From VAZQ01 sp963712565 (GTDB lineage: Bacteria; Pseudomonadota; Alphaproteobacteria; Rhizobiales; Xanthobacteraceae): a stretch of 64,000 nt of DNA. Below the pieces are notes generated by a model. That model ran no database searches, was not told the DNA's origin, and saw only the letters and a list, made by a program, of their open reading frames with translations. The stretch covers positions 1-64,000 of the forward strand of contig CAVQIP010000018.1 of NCBI GenBank assembly GCA_963712565.1, read 5' to 3'. Of this stretch, positions 1-8,737 are shown in pieces. The first letter of the stretch is position 1; each line of letters begins with the position of its first letter. A program made the position numbers and the translations under genes.

Positions 1-77
1 TTGCCTTTTTTTGGATTGTCGCGCACATTGGGGTGCGGCTGCGCGCGAAGGCCGCGATTTCCGAGTTCCACTTGAAC

Positions 78-251
78 TCACGGATCGGGCAGTTCGCGAT
101 TAGCAGCGGCTTCCTGGCGCTCGTCCACAAACTCGTCGCGCAGGATTTCCGTGATGCGGCGCTTGAGCTCGGTACGCGCAACTGTGACCATCACGTCGAC
201 GAGCTCGACGACTAGGGTCTCGGCAACGCGGGCGGCGCGGTCGTGCGTCAT
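78..251 (-). CDS. Small hypothetical protein, 57 aa
   Basis: An ATG at 251 opens a 57-residue reading frame ending in TGA at 78-80. It is below the usual 60-residue cut-off, but the amino-acid pattern looks coding: an amphipathic stretch (VVELVDVMVTVARTEL) is followed by a charged helix (KRRITEILRDEFVDERQE). A purine-rich GGAGGGGAG lies a few bases upstream of the ATG and is a good ribosome binding site. No signal peptide or known motif is visible. It sits just downstream of the frameshifted small gene at 291-540 on the same strand, 39 bases away, so the two may be one small operon. I do not recognise the family; a toxin-antitoxin-like pair is possible but unsupported. Confidence 0.45.
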   Translation of the reverse strand: MTHDRAARVAETLVVELVDVMVTVARTELKRRITEILRDEFVDERQEAAANRELPDP

Positions 252-290
252 TGCTCTCCCCTCCGAGCGGCGTCTTGCGGGGTTTCGATT

Positions 291-540
291 TCAGGGGTTG
301 CAGGTCGTGCTGCCGCGGACCGACGAATTTCGGAGCTCGCGCCAGGTCGGGAGCTTGCGCCGAGAGCTCACCTCGACGAGCGGGACGCCAGCTTTCGTAA
401 CGATCTCTCGCGCGTAATCGACGTCCTCGTTTCCGGTGAGGACCGCGACGGTCGCGCCAGTCGACAAGCGCGTAGTCCTGCATCTCGTTTGGCAGCGCTT
501 CGATTGCTGCCAAGCGAGGCGACTTCGGAACTTTGGGCAT
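291..540 (-). pseudogene. Frameshifted small hypothetical gene (~83 codons)
   Basis: The gene starts with MPKVPKSPRLAAIEALPNEM from the ATG at 540. The frame then breaks near 465-475, and a sensible continuation (TGATVAVLTGNEDVDYAREI, ending RGSTTCNP) is found in another frame to the TGA at 291. The 250-base span is one base over a multiple of three, as expected for one inserted base. The restored protein ends just before the 57-aa gene on the same strand. No family is recognised. It could be decayed or simply carry a sequencing error, since many other genes in this window show the same single-base breaks. Confidence 0.4.
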
Positions 541-615
541 GACGACCTCCCGGTTGTTCTCGCGCATGGCGGAAATAACCGGGGCTAATGCCATCTCGGC
601 ACTAATTTCGGCGGG

Positions 616-870
616 TCATTTTTTCTTCGGTAGGCGCCCAGATTTTGACCCGAGGCCCCTGCGTGCCCGATGGATGGCGGTCGCAAGACCGTCTGGCGTC
701 TTATGACGGCGAGCCTCTTTTGGAACGCAATCCTGCAATTTCAGAACAAGCGACACAAATGCCGACGGCGAGTCTGAATTTGATTTCCCAGAACCCTTCG
801 AGGCCGCAACCGGGAGGCCCGCAGCAGCCAGAATAAGAGTCGATGCCGAAGCACATCGGAGGAATTCCAC
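616..870 (-). CDS. Hypothetical small exported protein, 84 aa
   Basis: A GTG start at 870, preceded by a GGGGG run about five bases upstream, gives an 84-residue product. The first ~24 residues look like a signal peptide: a short start, the hydrophobic stretch STLILAAAGLP and an Ala-X-Ala-like end (VAAS). The remainder is basic and ends in KKK. No known domain is visible. The gene lies between the small minus-strand genes and tRNA-Arg with no obvious operon partner. The leader-like start argues for a real gene, but length and composition alone cannot exclude a chance frame. Confidence 0.35.
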   Translation of the reverse strand: MEFLRCASASTLILAAAGLPVAASKGSGKSNSDSPSAFVSLVLKLQDCVPKEARRHKTPDGLATAIHRARRGLGSKSGRLPKKK

Positions 871-974
871 ACCCCCGCAGCAGTTAGCTTTTTTCGCTTC
901 CCAGCCGCTTCCCAGATGGCAAAAGCTGGGGAAGCAAAACAGGCGGAAAATTGCTGGAAGTGCCCGGGTTTAAT

Positions 975-1051
975 TGGCGCGCCCGAAGGGATTCGAACTC
1001 CTGACCCCCAAATTCGTAGTCTGGTGCTCTATCCAGCTGAGCTACGGGCGC
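975..1051 (-). tRNA. tRNA-Arg (anticodon ACG)
   Basis: On the minus strand the 7-bp acceptor stem GCGCCCG/CGGGCGC, a D-arm with AGCTGGATA, the anticodon loop CTACGAA (anticodon ACG, read as inosine at the wobble position), the TTCGAAT T-loop and an encoded CCA (975-977) are all present. The 77-base length is normal. The anticodon stem contains one G-T pair (CCAGA/TTTGG) and the T-stem (AGGAG/CCCTT) contains an A-C mismatch as well as a G-T pair, so the stems look slightly weaker than usual. The gene may be a divergent copy or carry base errors. Confidence 0.9.
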
Positions 1052-1399
1052 TTGTTGCGCATCGCGCGGGAGATGTTCCCGAACCGGCCAAAGCCGCCGG
1101 GAACGCGCCTCTAGCTATAGATTTCGCGCCCCATTGGCAAGTTGCGGGTCCCCAACCGAGCTATCCGCGTGAGCGCGGCGATTGTTACCGATCCATCCGC
1201 CCGTCATCGCCCGGCTCGTCCCCGGCCATGACGGTTCGCCTGCGCGGAATGCAAAGACGTGGATGACACAGGGCTCGGCATGGCAGAATCGAGGACGGCC
1301 GCGCCATTACTCAAGCCACCTTCGGCGATGAGTACCGCCGCTACTTGGCGCGGATCTCGTGCATCTTGCCGGGCATCTATTAGCCGCAGCGCCTCTGCT
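1052..1399. other. Intergenic region between tRNA-Arg and radical SAM gene
   Basis: These roughly 350 bases hold the upstream region of the tRNA (minus strand) and the 3' flank of the radical SAM gene. The only structure I can support is the REP-like hairpin at 1202-1233. Reading frames crossing the area translate the tRNA and lack coding character. Confidence 0.5.
1202..1233. repeat. REP-like hairpin
   Basis: CGTCAT (1202-1207) pairs with ATGACG (1228-1233), and an inner GC-rich stem with a few mismatches closes on a CTCGTC loop. The wording (gtcat..gccgg..cccggc..atgac) resembles the larger paired element at 12858-12945 and the short palindromic elements common between rhizobial genes. It sits between the tRNA and the radical SAM gene. 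Confidence 0.5.
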
Positions 1400-3226
1400 T
1401 CACGCGGCGGTTTCGGCCCGCGCAGCGCTGTGGGCGCCGGTGAGCTGCTCGATCTTGTGCGCATGGGCGACCGCGTGGCGAGCGGCGTCGCTGTGCGTGA
1501 ACAAGTCGAGCTTTTCGGTCTCGTCGTCGGAGACCGGGGTCAGCGCCTGATCCGTGTAGGAATATCGAGCCGGATCCTTGACGATGCGCCGCTTGGTCAA
1601 ATGCAACCACAGCAGGAGGCGCAGCGCACGGGCCGTCTTCGACACGAGTTCCCAGGCGAAACGCGGATAGAACGACCAGATCGGCTCGATCGGCATTCCC
1701 GGACGCCGATCGTGCCGGTATTTTCGCCGCACCAGGCCGGCATGGTAGGGGTGGATCCCTTCGAGCTCCAGCGCGCTGCCGAAAAGCCAGATGAGCGGCA
1801 CCAAACGCGAGATGCTGCAGTTGCTGGCCACCGCGCGCCGCAGGATCGTCTCGATGTGGTCGGGCGTGTAATACGCCTTCCAGGCGCTGCGGCAGAGTTC
1901 TTCCCACCCTTCCTTGCTGAGGATCGGATTGTTGGTGACCATGTGCTCGGCGTCGTACAGATTCATGTCCGGGTTCATCCAGACGCCTTTTTCCCATAGC
2001 ACCTTGTGATCCTCGGAGCCCGGCAGCGGGCACAGCAGCGTGAAGCCGAGGATGTCGAGGGGCAGCTCCTTCTTGATGATCTCGATGTCCTTGTAGATCG
2101 ATTCCGGCGTGTCGTACGGGAAGCCGATGATGTAGCCGGCGGTGACGATCCCCCCGACCTTCTTCCAGGCGAGCAGGTTCTGCCGGTACTCGGTGATCTT
2201 GTTCTGGCGCTTCTTGGTGGCGATCAGGTTCGCGGGATTGATGCTTTCGAGCCCGACGAATATCCGGTTGACGCCGGCCCGTCCCGCCTTCTCGATGAAG
2301 TTCGGGATCTTGTGGCACAGCATGTCGGCCTGGATCATCACCCGGATGTTCATCTTGTCGCGCTCGCGCAGCAGGGTGATGCGATCGAAGATCGCCTCCC
2401 AGTCCTTGTGGCGGGCGAAATTGTCGTCGGTGATGAGGAAGTGGCGGACCCCGTGGGCCCAGTGCTCGCGGATCGCCCGCTCTACGTCGTCCGGGCTGCG
2501 GCCCCGCGACTTTCTCCCCTGGACATTGATGATGACACAAAACGAGCACTGATAGGGGCAGCCGCGGCCCGCATCGAAGCTGGCGAACGACTGGACGATC
2601 CGCTTCAGGTACTTGCCCGGCAGGATCGGCGTCGGTTCCGACTCGAGCGCCGGCAGCTCCTTCAGGTGGTTGTAGATCGGCTGCAGGGTTCGGTTAGCGG
2701 CGTCCCGCAGGATCCCGTCCAGCCGCCCTTCGACCTCGCCGGCAAACAGGCTGATGCCCATGTCGAGCGCGACCTTCAGGTCGGCCTGCAGTTCGGGCAG
2801 CATGGCAAGGCAGCCCGACACATGAAATCCGCCGATGATCACCGGCACGTCGGCCGCGCGGAACGGCCGCGCGATGTCGAGCGCACGGGGAAACTGCGTC
2901 GTCTGCACGCCCGTCATGCCGACCGCACCGAACCCGTCATGGTTGCGAATGAGGGCGATAAGCTCCTTGATCCGCACGCGCGTGGTGAACTCGTCGACCA
3001 CCGTGACGTCGATGGCGACATCGGGTCCGAGCACCGCGCGCCGCGCGCTATCGCGCGCCAGGCTGTAGAGAACGGCAAGCGAATTCGAGGGAAGATAGGC
3101 GCGCGCCCATTGGATGACGTAGCCGTCGTCGTCGTAGCGCGACGGCTTGATCAGCACGAGCTGAAAGCGTCGCTGCGGCCGCGTCGATGCACCCGCCATT
3201 CCGGTTCTCGCCCCCTGCCCGCCCAA
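1400..3226 (-). CDS. B12-binding domain radical SAM protein
   Basis: The 608-residue product has an N-terminal cobalamin-binding-like Rossmann domain (residues ~20-190; VGMTGVQTT, VIIGGFHVSGCLAMLP) followed by a radical SAM core. The cluster motif is C223-PYQ-C227-SF-C230, and downstream the barrel segments ITDDNFARH, MIQADM, FVGLESIN and GYIIGFPYDTPESI are typical of the family. A C-terminal ~130-residue extension is basic and hydrophobic. Proteins with this architecture often act on lipids or unsaturated hydrocarbons (hopanoid-tailoring HpnJ/HpnH-like and BchE-like groups), but the substrate cannot be read here. The start is uncertain; a Met at 3199 is an alternative to the one at 3226. The gene is transcribed alone, away from the secreted protein gene upstream. 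Confidence 0.85.
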   Translation of the reverse strand: MGGQGARTGMAGASTRPQRRFQLVLIKPSRYDDDGYVIQWARAYLPSNSLAVLYSLARDSARRAVLGPDVAIDVTVVDEFTTRVRIKELIALIRNHDGFGAVGMTGVQTTQFPRALDIARPFRAADVPVIIGGFHVSGCLAMLPELQADLKVALDMGISLFAGEVEGRLDGILRDAANRTLQPIYNHLKELPALESEPTPILPGKYLKRIVQSFASFDAGRGCPYQCSFCVIINVQGRKSRGRSPDDVERAIREHWAHGVRHFLITDDNFARHKDWEAIFDRITLLRERDKMNIRVMIQADMLCHKIPNFIEKAGRAGVNRIFVGLESINPANLIATKKRQNKITEYRQNLLAWKKVGGIVTAGYIIGFPYDTPESIYKDIEIIKKELPLDILGFTLLCPLPGSEDHKVLWEKGVWMNPDMNLYDAEHMVTNNPILSKEGWEELCRSAWKAYYTPDHIETILRRAVASNCSISRLVPLIWLFGSALELEGIHPYHAGLVRRKYRHDRRPGMPIEPIWSFYPRFAWELVSKTARALRLLLWLHLTKRRIVKDPARYSYTDQALTPVSDDETEKLDLFTHSDAARHAVAHAHKIEQLTGAHSAARAETAA

Positions 3227-3430
3227 CCAGCGGGAGTTACCGCCGTCAATTGCAACCTATAACACACCGGCACGGCCCGGAAAAAGCTCCGAATCGACCT
3301 GAAATCGATGCGCAAAGTTCCGCTGTCGACTGTCTCCGTCCTCAAACGAAGAGCGGAGGCACGAGGCCTCCGCCGTCCGTCCGATATTACTCCGCGGTCG
3401 TGTCGATCGCAGCCGAGCGATCGCCTCGCA

Positions 3431-4135
3431 TCAAGTGCGCGGGTTGGCCTCGACGACCTGCGATGCGGGCACTCTCGCGGGCTTGCGCGCCGCCGCCGCA
3501 GCCGCGGGCTTCTGCGCCGGGGCCGCCGGGGCCTGCGCCATCGGCTGGCCGTTGGCACCCGGCATGAGCTTGCGGTTGCCGTTGAGCGCACGCAGCCGGT
3601 TGACCCAATCCTCGGGGTACAGCAGATGGTTGCCCGGAATGCGCAGGCCCATGTGGCTCGCGATGGCCTGAATGAAGGCCACGCAGTTCCACGTGGCGGC
3701 GTTCCACACCGGCGAGATCGCCTGCAGGCGCTTGATATAGGCAAACACTTCCTGCGCCTGCGCCTCGGTCATGTAGACGCGGTAGCTCGCGGTCAGGTAC
3801 TGCTCGTCGAGGTCGCCGTAGCTCTTTCCGGTCTCGGCTACGACCGGAATGAGATGCCCCAACATGTAGGGAACGACGCTGTCGCTCGCCGGATGCAGGC
3901 CCGCGACTTCGATCTGCTTCCGATCCGAACGCCCGTACCACACGAAGGCGTGTCCATAGCTGGCGGCGGTCCGCGCGCGGAAATCGACGTAGTAGACCGC
4001 CTTGCCCGCCGTCTGCGGCTGGGCGGCGGTCGCCGCGGCGCTGCTGTCTTGCGCACTCGCCGGCTGAACTTGCAGCCCTGCGGAGATCGCGATCACACAA
4101 AGGCCCAGCGCGAGGGCAAGGCTGCGCGTTTTCAT
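3431..4135 (-). CDS. Secreted protein of unknown function with His and Asn-Cys motif
   Basis: From the Met at 4135 (MKTRSLALAL) the product begins with a clear signal peptide ending near PASAQ. The mature part has YYVDFRARTAASYGHAFVWY followed by ATWNCVAFIQAIASHMGLRI. The conserved-looking His and the WNC Cys in this order recall DUF4105/NlpC-P60-like exported proteins, which is a similarity by eye only. The C-terminal ~50 residues are Ala/Pro/Lys rich (APAAPAQKPAAAAAARK), a low-complexity tail. A Met at 4150 would add five residues and would weaken the signal peptide. The gene stands alone between the radical SAM gene and a small secreted protein gene, all on the minus strand. Confidence 0.7.
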   Translation of the reverse strand: MKTRSLALALGLCVIAISAGLQVQPASAQDSSAAATAAQPQTAGKAVYYVDFRARTAASYGHAFVWYGRSDRKQIEVAGLHPASDSVVPYMLGHLIPVVAETGKSYGDLDEQYLTASYRVYMTEAQAQEVFAYIKRLQAISPVWNAATWNCVAFIQAIASHMGLRIPGNHLLYPEDWVNRLRALNGNRKLMPGANGQPMAQAPAAPAQKPAAAAAARKPARVPASQVVEANPRT

Positions 4136-4279
4136 CCGAGGTTTTTGCATCGCTGGCTCCCCTAAACCCGATCCACCTCAGCAACGACTGCTCAGCGCAT
4201 TGCATCGGCGGGAAAGTGCCGAGGGGTGCTCACGGTCACTCCGCTCGAGAACGTGAGCACCGTTCGGTTACATGGTACG

Positions 4280-4465
4280 TCAGCCCTTGGTGACGACCGG
4301 CGCGGGATACTTGCCGATCGGAGCTTTGCCGACCGGATACTTACCGATCGGAGCCTTGCCAACTGGAGGCGCCGGAGGCGGCGGCTCCTTGCGCGGCAGA
4401 TCGGCGGCGGCGGCAGCGCTCAGCATGGCCAAGGATGCAGCCGTTGCGAGTACAATCTTCATCAT
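4280..4465 (-). CDS. Small exported Pro/Gly/Lys-repeat protein
   Basis: Starting at the ATG at 4465 (or the next one at 4462), with AGGGGAA upstream, the product is about 61 residues. A signal peptide (MMKIVLATAASLAMLSAAAAA) is followed by DLPRKEPPPPAPP and a short internal repeat of APIGKYPVG/APIGKYPAP units. The mature peptide would be about 40 residues, proline-rich and basic. I do not recognise a family; small proline-rich exported proteins of this sort are frequent in Bradyrhizobium relatives. An in-frame upstream Met at 4501 is unlikely because it would bury the signal peptide. Confidence 0.6.
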   Translation of the reverse strand: MMKIVLATAASLAMLSAAAAADLPRKEPPPPAPPVGKAPIGKYPVGKAPIGKYPAPVVTKG

Positions 4466-4730
4466 GACTATTCCCCTGAAACTCAAGCCCGGATGGGGCA
4501 ACCGAAGAGGGACGCCCCCCTCTTCCCATCACCACTTAGCCAGAGCGGCTTCCACCGTTGCACGGTTTAACGATGCTCAACCGAGACTCGCGACACAACG
4601 AAAAAGCGCTTTTATCAGAGACGCCGTTGATCCTTTTCGGGAGAGTGTTGCACGAATAGCACGCACCCTGCCGCGGGAAGCGGGGCGGACCGTAGTTTTC
4701 GAAACGGCGCTACCCGAGCCGCGTCGTTAC

Positions 4731-6206
4731 TCAAGCCCGTGCGCGCTCGCCGCGCCGGGTATCGAGATCGACCGCCCGGTCCGGGATCGAGAGCCGGAAG
4801 GTGGCCCCGATGGTGCCTTCCACCAGGCGGATTTCGCCGCCGTGCGCACGCACCAGCTCGGCCACGATGGCGAGACCCAGCCCGACGCTGCCGGTGCGGG
4901 TCGAGCCCTGGAACGCCTCGAACAGATGCGCACGGGCGCGCTCGGGAAGCCCCGGGCCGGTATCGGACACCTCGATCACCGCCACCGCGCCCTCGCGCCG
5001 GCCGGTGATGCGCACCTGGTCGCGGCCCGGATCCTTGGCGGCGCGGCCCTCGAGCGCCTGCACCGCATTGCGCGCGAGGTTGAGCAGGATGCGAAAGAGC
5101 TGGTCGGGATCGGCATCCACCACCAGGCCGCGCTCGACCGCGCCGATCCAGCGCACCGGCGAGCTCGGCTCGAGGCCGAGCGTTTCGCGCACGTCCTCGA
5201 CCAGCGGCTCGAGCGCGATCGGACGGCGGTCGGGGGGCGGCTCCTGCACCCGGCCGTAGGACAAGGTCGACTGGCAGAAGTCGATGGCGCGCTCGAGCGC
5301 GCGCATGAGCTTGGGCGCGAAACGCTGCACGTGCGGGTCGGAAATCTTGGCCAGGCGCTCGGAAAACAGCTGCGCCGAGGACAACAGGTTGCGCAGGTCG
5401 TGGTTGATCTTGGATACCGCCAGCCCGAGCGCGGCAAGATGGTTCTTCTGCTGCAACAGCGTGGCGAGATCGAGCTGCATGGCGGCGAGCTCGCGCTCCG
5501 CAGTGCCGACCTCGTCGGTACGGTCCGATGCCGCGATGATGCGGGCGGGATTCTCAGGCTGGGCGCGGAACGCCACCATGTTGGCGGTCATGCGCCGCAT
5601 CGGCCGCACCAGCAGGAAGTGCAGCGCGAGGTAGACCAGCGCGGCGGTGAACGCGGAGATGATCAGCGACAGGATCAAAATGCGGATGGAAAAATCCACC
5701 ATTGCCTTGCGCAGCGGCGCCTCGTCCAGCACGATCTCGACGAACTCGCCGCCCATGGGCGCGGGACCCACCACCCGCATGACGTCGCTGTCGGCGCACA
5801 CGAGCGTGTCGAAGGCATCGATGATGGCGCGGTGCCAGGACATGTTGCGCATGTCGATGTCGTGATTGATCGCCGGCGGCATGTCCGTGACCGCGAGCAG
5901 GCGTCGCTGCTGGTCCATCTTCAGGGCGACCGCGCGCGCGCCGATGCTGTCCAGGATCTGACGCGCGACCGTGTCAGGCACCATCCCGCTCGGCGCGGTC
6001 TCGAACACCAGCGCCGCGGTATAGGCGGCGGAGAGCCGGTCGTGCAGCCAGTTGAGCCGGAAATTGGCGACCGAGGGCACGTAGATCAGCACTTCCGCGA
6101 TCATCACGAACGAGAGCGTGAGAACGAGAAGCTTGCCGGATAGTCCGAGATGCGGGCGGGCGCGGCTCGATCCGTCCGCCGCCGCGGGTTGCTCGGTCAT
6201 GTTCAT
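4731..6206 (-). CDS. Membrane sensor histidine kinase
   Basis: From the Met at 6206 (MNMTEQPAAAD) the protein is about 491 residues. A first membrane segment (LLVLTLSFVMIAEVLIYV), a periplasmic sensor region of about 120 residues, a second membrane segment (ILILSLIISAFTAALVYLAL) and a HAMP-like linker precede the kinase core. The H-box reads SKINHDLRNLL, unusual in having N before H rather than the common SHELR wording; N-box RILLNLARNAVQAL, DTGPGLPE and SVGLGLAI follow. It starts 17 bases after the flavoprotein stop, so it is the last gene of a three-gene operon (7686-8498, 6224-7648, this). No response regulator is adjacent, so its partner is unknown. Confidence 0.85.
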   Translation of the reverse strand: MNMTEQPAAADGSSRARPHLGLSGKLLVLTLSFVMIAEVLIYVPSVANFRLNWLHDRLSAAYTAALVFETAPSGMVPDTVARQILDSIGARAVALKMDQQRRLLAVTDMPPAINHDIDMRNMSWHRAIIDAFDTLVCADSDVMRVVGPAPMGGEFVEIVLDEAPLRKAMVDFSIRILILSLIISAFTAALVYLALHFLLVRPMRRMTANMVAFRAQPENPARIIAASDRTDEVGTAERELAAMQLDLATLLQQKNHLAALGLAVSKINHDLRNLLSSAQLFSERLAKISDPHVQRFAPKLMRALERAIDFCQSTLSYGRVQEPPPDRRPIALEPLVEDVRETLGLEPSSPVRWIGAVERGLVVDADPDQLFRILLNLARNAVQALEGRAAKDPGRDQVRITGRREGAVAVIEVSDTGPGLPERARAHLFEAFQGSTRTGSVGLGLAIVAELVRAHGGEIRLVEGTIGATFRLSIPDRAVDLDTRRGERARA

Positions 6207-6223
6207 GGATCCTTGCGCCCAGC

Positions 6224-7648
6224 TCAGCCGAAGCGACGCAGGAAAGCGATGATGCGCCGCACCCAATGGCTGGTCAAACCGGGTGTGAAATAGGTGATCG
6301 CGGCGCGTTTTCCAATCTCGGCCAGGGTCGGATATGGCACTATGATACCGGCAAAGGCACGGATGTTGAGGTTCTGGCCGATCGCCAGCGTCCAGGCGGT
6401 GATCAACTCGCCGGCGCCCGCGCCCACGATGGTAGCGCCGAGAATCCTGCCTTTAGGGTCGGTTATCACCTTGATGTGCCCGATCGTCGCGCGCTCGGTC
6501 TGGGCGCGGTCGTTCTCGTGATAGGGCCATCGCAGCACCCGGATGGCGCGCCGGCGCGCCCTCGCCTCGGTCTCGGTCAGCCCGACCTGCGCGAGCTCGG
6601 GGTCGGTGAAGGTCACGCGCGGAACCAGGTTCTCGTTCACCCTTGCCGGTAGCCGGAACAGCGCGTTCCGGATGACGAGTCCGGCATGATAATTGGCGAG
6701 ATGGGTGAATTGCCCCCGGCCCGCCACGTCGCCGATGGCATAGACGCGCCGGTTGGATGTCTTGAGGCGTTTGTTGACCACGATCCCGTTGCGGTCGCAG
6801 ACGATGCCGGCCTGCTCGAGCGCGAGACCGTCGGTGTTCGCCCGGCGGCCGGTCGCGACCAGGAGATGGCTGCCGGCGATGGTCTCTTCGCCGCCGCTGC
6901 CGCGGATGACGACCTCGATCTTCCCGCCGGTGGCGGCGACGCGGACGACCGCGACAGGGCTGCGGATGTCGACGCGCTCGCGCGCGAGCTCAGCCAGCAC
7001 CACGTCGGCGCATTCGGCGTCTTCACGCGCGAGCGGCTGCGCCGCTTCCAGCACGGTCACCGCGGCGCCGAGGCGACGAAACGCCTGCGCCAGCTCCAAA
7101 CCGATGGGACCCGCGCCGATGATGATGAGGTGCTCCGGCCGGGTGGCGAGATCGAACACCGTTTCGTTGGTGAGGTAGGGCACGGCGTCGATCCCGGCGA
7201 TGGCGGGAGCAGCCGGCGAGGAGCCGGTGGCAACGACGAAGCGCCGGGCCTTGATCTCGGTGTCATCGCCCACCACCACGGTGGCGCGATCCTTGAACTG
7301 CGCGGCGCCTTCGATCACCCGCACGCCGAGGCCGGTGAAGCGCTCCTTCGAATCGTTCGGCGCGATCGCCGCGATCACGTCGTGCACATGCCGGTGGACC
7401 TTGCCGAAATCGACCTCGGGCGTCGCCGCGACACCGAAGGCGCGCGCCGCGACGATGGCGCGGGCGTGCTTGGCGGCGGCGATCAGCGCTTTCGAGGGCA
7501 CACAGCCGGTGTTGAGGCACTCGCCCCCGAGCTTGCCCTTCTCGACCAGCACCACCGATACGCCGAAGGCAGCGGCAGCGGCGGCGACCGAAAGCCCGCC
7601 GGAGCCTGCGCCGATGACGCAGATATCGGGTGTCAAACATTCCGCCAT
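6224..7648 (-). CDS. MerA-like FAD-dependent pyridine nucleotide-disulfide oxidoreductase
   Basis: The 474-residue protein has an N-terminal FAD site (VIGAGSGGLS), the redox-active disulfide C44-x4-C49 in GGECLNTGCVPSK, an NAD(P)-binding core (IIIGAGPIGLELA) and a dimerisation domain ending VPYPTLAEIGKRAA. A Tyr (Y439) stands where lipoamide dehydrogenases have the catalytic His; mercuric reductases also carry Tyr there. It lacks both the N-terminal metal-binding domain and the C-terminal vicinal Cys pair of true MerA, so mercury reduction is not implied. It lies 37 bases after the TVP38-family gene and 17 before the histidine kinase. Co-occurrence of TVP38 proteins with MerA-like flavoproteins is widespread, but the substrate is unknown. 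Confidence 0.85.
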   Translation of the reverse strand: MAECLTPDICVIGAGSGGLSVAAAAAAFGVSVVLVEKGKLGGECLNTGCVPSKALIAAAKHARAIVAARAFGVAATPEVDFGKVHRHVHDVIAAIAPNDSKERFTGLGVRVIEGAAQFKDRATVVVGDDTEIKARRFVVATGSSPAAPAIAGIDAVPYLTNETVFDLATRPEHLIIIGAGPIGLELAQAFRRLGAAVTVLEAAQPLAREDAECADVVLAELARERVDIRSPVAVVRVAATGGKIEVVIRGSGGEETIAGSHLLVATGRRANTDGLALEQAGIVCDRNGIVVNKRLKTSNRRVYAIGDVAGRGQFTHLANYHAGLVIRNALFRLPARVNENLVPRVTFTDPELAQVGLTETEARARRRAIRVLRWPYHENDRAQTERATIGHIKVITDPKGRILGATIVGAGAGELITAWTLAIGQNLNIRAFAGIIVPYPTLAEIGKRAAITYFTPGLTSHWVRRIIAFLRRFG

Positions 7649-7685
7649 GCTCAGTCCCCCAGCTCGCGAGCGGATCGCGAGCGCT

Positions 7686-8498
7686 TCAACCCAACGGCTC
7701 GGTGACGCGTGAGCGCGCCCGCAGCCGTTTCACCACCACCGGAACGAGCGCAAGAACGCCGAGCGCCGCGAGCGCGGCCAGCAGCTCCGGCGTGAGGGCG
7801 GCATGCATGTGAAACTCGAGCCGGCAATCGGGACGCCCGGCCGCGAGGCAGGATCGGTAGGCGTCCTGCTGTGCGACGATCACGCTGTCGAGGCCCGCGC
7901 CGACGAAAGCGAAGACGAAGGTCGCGGGAATGATGCCGAGCGCGGTCGCCGCGGCGAAGGTCGCGAGCGGGACGCCGAGCAACGCCGCAACGAGGTTGAT
8001 GAGCCAAAACGGAAAGATCGGTACCAGCCGCAGGAACAGGAGATAGCTGAAGGCGTCGGCGCGAAAACCGGTTGCGAGCTTCTCTGCCAATGGACCTGCC
8101 CGCCGCACCAGCTGCTCGCCGAGCGCGCTCCTTGCGATCAGAAAGATGCAAATGGCCCCGATCGTCGCGCCCACCATCGCCGCTGCTCCACCAAGAACGG
8201 TGCCGAACAGAATGCCGCCGATCACCGTGAGATAGAACCCGACCGGGACGGACAGTGCGGCCGCCGCGATATAGAGCGCGACATAGGCGGCGACCGCGGA
8301 GGCTTCGTGCATTGCGATGAAATCCTCCAGGGCGTCATGGTGGCGCGCGAGCGTCTCGAACGAGAGTTGCCGGTGCCAGCCCATGGCGATCACGCCACCC
8401 GACGCCACCACGACCACGACCAGCGGGACGAGGCGCCGCAGCGAGAATTTGGAGCCGGCAGCGGCGCCCGTGGAGGACGGATCGGCGTTGGGGGTCAT
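7686..8498 (-). CDS. TVP38/TMEM64 (DedA-like) membrane protein
   Basis: From the Met at 8498 the product has about 270 residues. It has an N-terminal membrane segment (LVPLVVVVVASGGVIAMG), then the SNARE-associated/DedA-like core with GFYLTVIGGILFGTVLGG and FLRLVPIFPFWLINLVAALLG, and a last C-terminal helix. The RLVP(I)FPF..N..A motif is the family hallmark. The family is thought to act in membrane lipid homeostasis or transport. An additional soluble loop before the last helix contains two Cys (RSCLAAGRPDCRLEFH). It is the first gene of the operon with the MerA-like flavoprotein and the kinase. An in-frame Met at 8600 would add a basic segment and is less likely. Confidence 0.85.
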   Translation of the reverse strand: MTPNADPSSTGAAAGSKFSLRRLVPLVVVVVASGGVIAMGWHRQLSFETLARHHDALEDFIAMHEASAVAAYVALYIAAAALSVPVGFYLTVIGGILFGTVLGGAAAMVGATIGAICIFLIARSALGEQLVRRAGPLAEKLATGFRADAFSYLLFLRLVPIFPFWLINLVAALLGVPLATFAAATALGIIPATFVFAFVGAGLDSVIVAQQDAYRSCLAAGRPDCRLEFHMHAALTPELLAALAALGVLALVPVVVKRLRARSRVTEPLG

Positions 8499-8737
8499 GC
8501 GGACGATCTTAGCCGAGCGGCGGCTGGGAAAAGCCTGTTTCACCGTCTTTTGACGCTCGCTCACGCGCTTGTGGCACGCGCGCCTCGCATTGACGACCAC
8601 GGCCAGCCTCCCGTATAAGCCGCGGGATTTCGGACGCGGCGAACCGCGACAATCCGCGGTTTGGGCGAGAGGCTAGGCCCGTTGCGCCGCGCGAGCGAGC
8701 CAACCATCGACATCCAGCGGCCAGCGGAGAACGACCC

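Noticed and set aside
916..1266. Plus-strand reading frame with GAPEGIRTPDPQIRSLVLYPAELRA
   Set aside because: This is the well-known false translation of a tRNA gene; the region is tRNA-Arg(ACG) on the minus strand.
4272..6143. Long plus-strand frame of 623 residues opposite the histidine kinase
   Set aside because: It is the high-GC antisense shadow of the kinase gene: Arg/His/Asp-rich, no motifs, and the minus strand has a complete kinase.
6224..7648. Dihydrolipoamide dehydrogenase (E3) for the AceE-like enzyme
   Set aside because: The active-site His of E3 is replaced by Tyr as in MerA-like proteins, and the gene is 30 kb away in a different operon.
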